Both the position numbers and the translations under genes were made by a program. A model generated the notes under the pieces. That model was not told where the DNA came from. It worked only from the letters and a program-made list of their open reading frames with translations, and made no database searches. 7,560 bases of DNA from CAYSGL01 sp964520985 (GTDB taxonomy: Bacteria > Pseudomonadota > Alphaproteobacteria > Micavibrionales > Micavibrionaceae): positions 1 through 7,560 of the forward strand of contig CAZFPB010000040.1 of the NCBI GenBank assembly GCA_964520985.1, written 5' to 3'. Shown piece after piece: positions 5,706 through 7,560 of this stretch; positions within the stretch are counted from its first letter, which is position 1; every line of letters begins with the position of its first letter.

Positions 5706-5735
5706 TTGTCGCCGAGGCCGCCAGCAAGCTATCGT
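5706..5735 (+). promoter_or_regulatory. Weak candidate promoter for the exported-protein gene
   Basis: TTGTCG (5706-5711) and TATCGT (5730-5735) are 18 bp apart and lie just ahead of the ribosome site at 5748-5755. The leader would be very short. Matches are partial and in GC-rich DNA, so this is tentative. Confidence 0.3.
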
Positions 5736-5762
5736 CGCGCGTCCAATGAGGGGGAAATGGGC

Positions 5763-6089
5763 ATGCGTCTGGTGATTGCGATCGCCGCCATTGCACTGGC
5801 ACAGCCGGCTGCGGCGATGACTTACTTCCTGAGCTCTGACCTCGGTGTCGAGGGCTTCATGCGGTACTGCGAGTTCAGTGACGGCAAAGTCTACACTGTG
5901 AACTCGACCGAGCTGTGCCCGATGTCTATCGAAGTCGGCGGCGCCCCGACGCCTTCCGGCATCATGGGCTTCAAGAAGGGCGAGTATCAGGACGGCATGA
6001 CCAAGGTCTGCGTCTACGACGTGCTTGGTTCCGAGCGCGCCGTGCGAGTGGACAGCTATGAGCTTTGTCCGATTTCGCCACAGTTCTAG
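5763..6089 (+). CDS. Exported four-cysteine protein with internal duplication
   Basis: 108 residues. It starts with a clear signal peptide (MRLVIAIAAIALAQPAAA), so the mature protein of about 90 residues is periplasmic or secreted. The mature part contains two similar halves: C36 ... TELCP (C52) MS, and C83 ... YELCP (C102) IS. Each half is a short beta-rich unit with one probable disulfide. I recall similar small secreted proteins of unknown function from alphaproteobacterial genomes. The GAGGGGGA ribosome site (5748-5755) is seven bases before ATG 5763; the ATG at 5757 is too close to it and the upstream GTG at 5706 gives a charged tail before the signal. It is transcribed away from the att region and could be a cargo or lysogenic-conversion gene. 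Confidence 0.8.
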   Translation: MRLVIAIAAIALAQPAAAMTYFLSSDLGVEGFMRYCEFSDGKVYTVNSTELCPMSIEVGGAPTPSGIMGFKKGEYQDGMTKVCVYDVLGSERAVRVDSYELCPISPQF

Positions 6090-6101
6090 CAGGTGAGCGA
6101 C

Positions 6102-6147
6102 GGGGGCTCTCTCTGGCAACCGTGCCTCGACGAGAGGCCCCAGGCAC
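6102..6147. repeat. Two overlapping, mutually exclusive hairpins
   Basis: GGGGGCTCTC (6102-6111) can pair with GAGAGGCCCC (6132-6141) with one mismatch. GTGCCT (6122-6127) can pair with AGGCAC (6142-6147). The two stems interlock, so only one can form at a time unless a pseudoknot arises. They lie just after the exported-protein stop and may end or stabilise its transcript, but no T-run follows. Confidence 0.4.
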
Positions 6148-6282
6148 CGCCTGAAGGGTCGTCATCAGCGTGGTCGGGGCAACTCTGCGCCCACCGCCTT
6201 CAACCTTAACCGCCGGGCAGATCGTAGCGCCCCAGGATTGCCCACGTGGTCCGTGGATCCTCAAAATCACTTGGCGGACCGC

Positions 6283-6360
6283 AGCGTAAGCGCACCACGG
6301 CTAGTCATCTTCGGGCTAGCTCTCTCCCCTTCACGAGTGCCCCGGCAGCGCGCTTACGCT
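6283..6360. repeat. 11-bp inverted repeat pair
   Basis: AGCGTAAGCGC at 6283-6293 is exactly inverted at 6350-6360 (GCGCTTACGCT), with 56 bp between. GGCGG also lies just outside both arms at slightly different distances. The internal 56 bp have no gene. Confidence 0.5.
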
Positions 6361-6383
6361 ACCGCCTCAAGTCTGGGGAGACC

Positions 6384-6405
6384 AAAAAAGCTTCCAATTG
6401 GAGCC
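6384..6405 (-). terminator. Intrinsic terminator for the leftward genes
   Basis: On the - strand, GGCTCCAATTGGAAGC is followed by TTTTTT. The stem is GC plus TCC paired to GGA plus GC with one bulged A and an AATT loop, then six T. It lies 56 bp beyond the stop of the 196-aa gene and would end the leftward transcript. The stem is short, so strength is uncertain. Confidence 0.6.
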
Positions 6406-6461
6406 TCTCTTTCTCCCCCAATGGAGGGGTGGTTAACAATTGGCAACCTGCCCGAGGTTCG

Positions 6462-7052
6462 TCAAGAGGTAGCACCGCCCCCAATCACCCGGAATCGCCG
6501 CCGCCCGAGCGCTGCGCGCGTCGGCCGCATCTGCAGCGTCGGAGCTTCGGCCTGGCCGCCGGCGGGCGGCGGCGCGCCTGGCACGATCCATTCGATCGAG
6601 ATCAGCTTCGTGCCGCAGCCCGGGCACATCATCGCTGCCCGCAGGCGGTCGAGGCGCATGTCGTGGCCGTGCGAGGCGATCAGCTGCACCGGGTCGAGGT
6701 CGATCACTTCGGGGCACGGCTTCACCACCTTCAGCGCCGCCATGTGCCGCTGGCAGCGCAGCCGCGCGCCCCAGCCGCCGAACTTGGCGTGCGACAGCGT
6801 CGCCCAGGTGGTGACATCTGGCTCGTATGGCCGCGCGCCGCAGATGCTGTTGATGCCTTCGGCCGCCAGGGCGCACTTGCCGCCCTCGGCGGCGAGCTGA
6901 CGCGCCGCCTCGCGCAGGGTGACAGCCGTCCCGAAGCGCTTCCGGACGAGGCCGATATCCACGTCGGTTCGTCTGTCGCACCGGGCGCAGAGGAACCCGA
7001 TCACCGGCAGCGCATACTGCCCCACTGTCTGGGCATCGAGGGGGGCTGCCAT
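6462..7052 (-). CDS. Eight-cysteine putative zinc-binding phage protein
   Basis: 196 residues with C22-x2-C25, C60, C71, C100, C113 and C143-x2-C146. The first block (FLCARCDRRTDVDIGLVRKR, then a helix rich in AARQLA and C60/C71) resembles a small zinc domain I associate with conserved unknown alphaproteobacterial and prophage proteins. The last pair (MMCPGCGTKL) looks like a zinc-ribbon knuckle, perhaps completed by C100 and C113. The C-terminal 35 residues are Pro/Arg-rich and probably disordered. No catalytic motif is seen; nucleic-acid or protein binding is the safest guess. The start has GGAG ten bases upstream. It follows the 57-aa HTH gene by 21 bp and probably shares its LexA-type promoter; a terminator follows. 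Confidence 0.75.
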   Translation of the reverse strand: MAAPLDAQTVGQYALPVIGFLCARCDRRTDVDIGLVRKRFGTAVTLREAARQLAAEGGKCALAAEGINSICGARPYEPDVTTWATLSHAKFGGWGARLRCQRHMAALKVVKPCPEVIDLDPVQLIASHGHDMRLDRLRAAMMCPGCGTKLISIEWIVPGAPPPAGGQAEAPTLQMRPTRAALGRRRFRVIGGGATS

Positions 7053-7073
7053 TTCGGCCGAACTCCGAGGCGC

Positions 7074-7247
7074 TTACTGCGTCGGCTCGGCCCGGCTCTT
7101 CACCCTGTCATAGCCCTTGTGCTCCAGCGCCGCCTTGATCGTCGGCAGCGGAAAACCCGTAAGTTTGCGGATATCCGCCACCGTCAGCCCGCTCTGCGCC
7201 AGGGCGCGAACCTGGTTGGCGGCGGTTGGTTTGATGGCGATGGACAT
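7074..7247 (-). CDS. Small HTH protein, 57 aa
   Basis: 57 residues, nearly all of it a helix-turn-helix: VRALAQSGLTVADIRKLTGF, then PLPTIKAALEHKGY. The ALAQSGLTVADIRKLTG pattern resembles resolvase/Trp-repressor-like and terminase-small-subunit-like HTHs, so it is probably a DNA-binding regulator. GGGAG (plus 7256-7260) eight bases upstream fixes this ATG. The same frame continues far upstream without stops (to the window edge) but encodes Arg/Gly-rich nonsense opposite another gene and is not real. The gene is first in a two-gene unit behind a LexA-type box and may control its own unit or a lytic/lysogenic switch. Confidence 0.7.
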   Translation of the reverse strand: MSIAIKPTAANQVRALAQSGLTVADIRKLTGFPLPTIKAALEHKGYDRVKSRAEPTQ

Positions 7248-7281
7248 GGTCGGCACTCCCGATATCGGCTTGGAGTGAGGA

Positions 7282-7311
7282 CTCTTACACCCGTGAACGA
7301 AATGAGAACAA
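7282..7311 (-). promoter_or_regulatory. Candidate promoter of the HTH/eight-cysteine gene pair
   Basis: On the - strand, TTGTTC (plus 7306-7311) and TAAGAG (plus 7282-7287) are 18 bp apart and point at the HTH gene. The leader would be about 30 bases, with the ribosome site near its end. The LexA-type box overlaps the -35 and the spacer, the position expected for a repressor site. Confidence 0.45.
7295..7309. promoter_or_regulatory. LexA-type SOS box GAAC-N7-GAAC
   Basis: GAAC (7295-7298), seven bases, then GAAC (7306-7309); on the - strand it reads GTTC-N7-GTTC. This direct repeat is the LexA-binding consensus in alphaproteobacteria. I found no other exact copy in the window. It lies in the 65-bp gap ahead of the HTH gene. 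An overlapping inverted repeat, GAGAAC (7304-7309) and GTTCTC (7316-7321), may be a second operator. Confidence 0.6.
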
Positions 7312-7312
7312 G

Positions 7313-7510
7313 TTAGTTCTCGCGGGAGCGTTGGCGCAGCCGATCCTGTACGGTTTTCGGCAGGTCCAGCTTGGCGATGATGTCTTCGACCACCTCTTCG
7401 CGGGTCATCGGCCGCTCGCCCGTCAGCGCCCTGCTCCGCTCGAACGCGGCGCCCACGATCTCGCGGACGCTCGGCGCCGGCGGCTTGTGATCGACCTTCG
7501 GCCGACGCAT
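7313..7510 (-). CDS. Hypothetical protein, 65 aa
   Basis: A basic, mostly helical 65-residue product of unknown function: a short disordered start (MRRPKVDHKPPAPS), then helices REIVGAAFERSRALTG and MTREEVVEDIIAKLDLPKTV and a charged tail (RLRQRSREN). The T-R-E-E-V-V-E-D-I pattern could belong to a small DNA- or protein-binding domain. The ATG shares its A with the TGA of the upstream frame (TGATG); a GTG one codon earlier at 7513 is possible. Its stop lies three bases before the LexA-type box, so it belongs to a different transcription unit from the genes that follow, or reads through into them. Confidence 0.65.
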   Translation of the reverse strand: MRRPKVDHKPPAPSVREIVGAAFERSRALTGERPMTREEVVEDIIAKLDLPKTVQDRLRQRSREN

Positions 7511-7560
7511 CACCAGGTCTGCCTGGAGCGGTTGTAGACCTCGAGCGCTTCAGGCCCATC
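7510..7560 (-). CDS. C-terminus of an unknown gene running off the window
   Basis: From the window edge a - strand frame is open for 16 codons, ending ALEVYNRSRQTW then TGA, whose last base starts the next ATG (TGATG). The overlap style matches the other junctions of this element, and the codons look ordinary. The 5' part is outside the window, so neither identity nor length can be given. A chance open frame cannot be excluded at this length. Confidence 0.4.
   Translation of the reverse strand, partial: DGPEALEVYNRSRQTW

Larger units (their letters stand above)
6090..6461. other. Gene-free stretch with inverted repeats between convergent genes
   Basis: These 372 bp separate the ends of two convergent genes, and I see no convincing coding frame. 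They contain a pair of overlapping inverted repeats at 6102-6147, an 11-bp inverted repeat pair at 6283-6293 and 6350-6360, and an intrinsic terminator for the - strand at 6384-6405. Base composition is less GC-biased near 6380-6445. Confidence 0.6.

Noticed and set aside
6246..7316. 356-codon + strand frame
   Set aside because: It is antisense to the eight-cysteine and HTH genes and spans the terminator and inverted repeats; composition is typical of a shadow frame.
7074..7559. Longer version of the 57-aa HTH protein (161 codons)
   Set aside because: The extra N-terminal part is Arg/Gly-rich nonsense, overlaps the 65-aa gene in another frame and the promoter; GGGAG eight bases before the inner ATG supports the short form.
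1..7560. CRISPR array or insertion sequence
   Set aside because: No regularly spaced repeats, no transposase and no terminal repeats with target duplications were seen.

Overview
The window looks like part of a temperate phage or phage-like integrative element from a high-GC alphaproteobacterium. A sphingomonad (Sphingomonadales) is my best guess. This rests on GC-rich codon use, the look of the tRNA-Cys fragment, a GAAC-N7-GAAC word typical of alphaproteobacterial LexA sites, and the families present. No structural, packaging or lysis gene is visible, so this is the integration/early-gene part of the element.

Positions 1-5482 (+ strand) hold one tightly packed gene train of thirteen genes. 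Neighbouring genes overlap (TGATG, ATGA or GTGA junctions, or 11 bp) or lie at most 2 bp apart. In order: an HD-domain phosphohydrolase (5' end outside the window); a small secreted or anchored basic protein; an unknown 118-aa protein; a winged-helix-like protein; two unknown proteins (173 and 247 aa); a small protein with a degenerate HTH; a 63-aa zinc-ribbon-like protein; a stand-alone winged helix of the type that precedes WYL domains; an excisionase-like protein; a tyrosine integrase; and two short unknown proteins. The excisionase-like gene directly precedes the integrase and both are coupled to the early genes.

Positions 5437-5668 look like the attachment region. A 41-nt perfect-looking 5' half of a tRNA-Cys(GCA) gene lies on the - strand (5528-5568) with no 3' half following it, and a good promoter sits just upstream. 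All four copies of the word TTCTGAA/TTCAGAA that I found in the window lie around it, one on the integrase side and three on the other. This resembles an attP: a tRNA-derived core flanked by integrase arm-type sites. If so, the sequence may be an unintegrated or circularly permuted phage genome rather than a prophage junction. On integration the element would donate a promoter plus the 5' half of the tRNA, the reverse of the usual 3'-end replacement. An attL/attR junction remains the alternative.

Positions 5763-6089 (+) encode a small exported four-cysteine protein with an internal duplication. Positions 6090-6461 contain no credible gene but several inverted repeats and an intrinsic terminator for the - strand. 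Positions 6462-7560 hold a leftward group: the tail of an unknown gene, a 65-aa protein, then a LexA-type box inside a promoter, followed by a 57-aa HTH protein and a 196-aa eight-cysteine protein. The last two may therefore be SOS-controlled.
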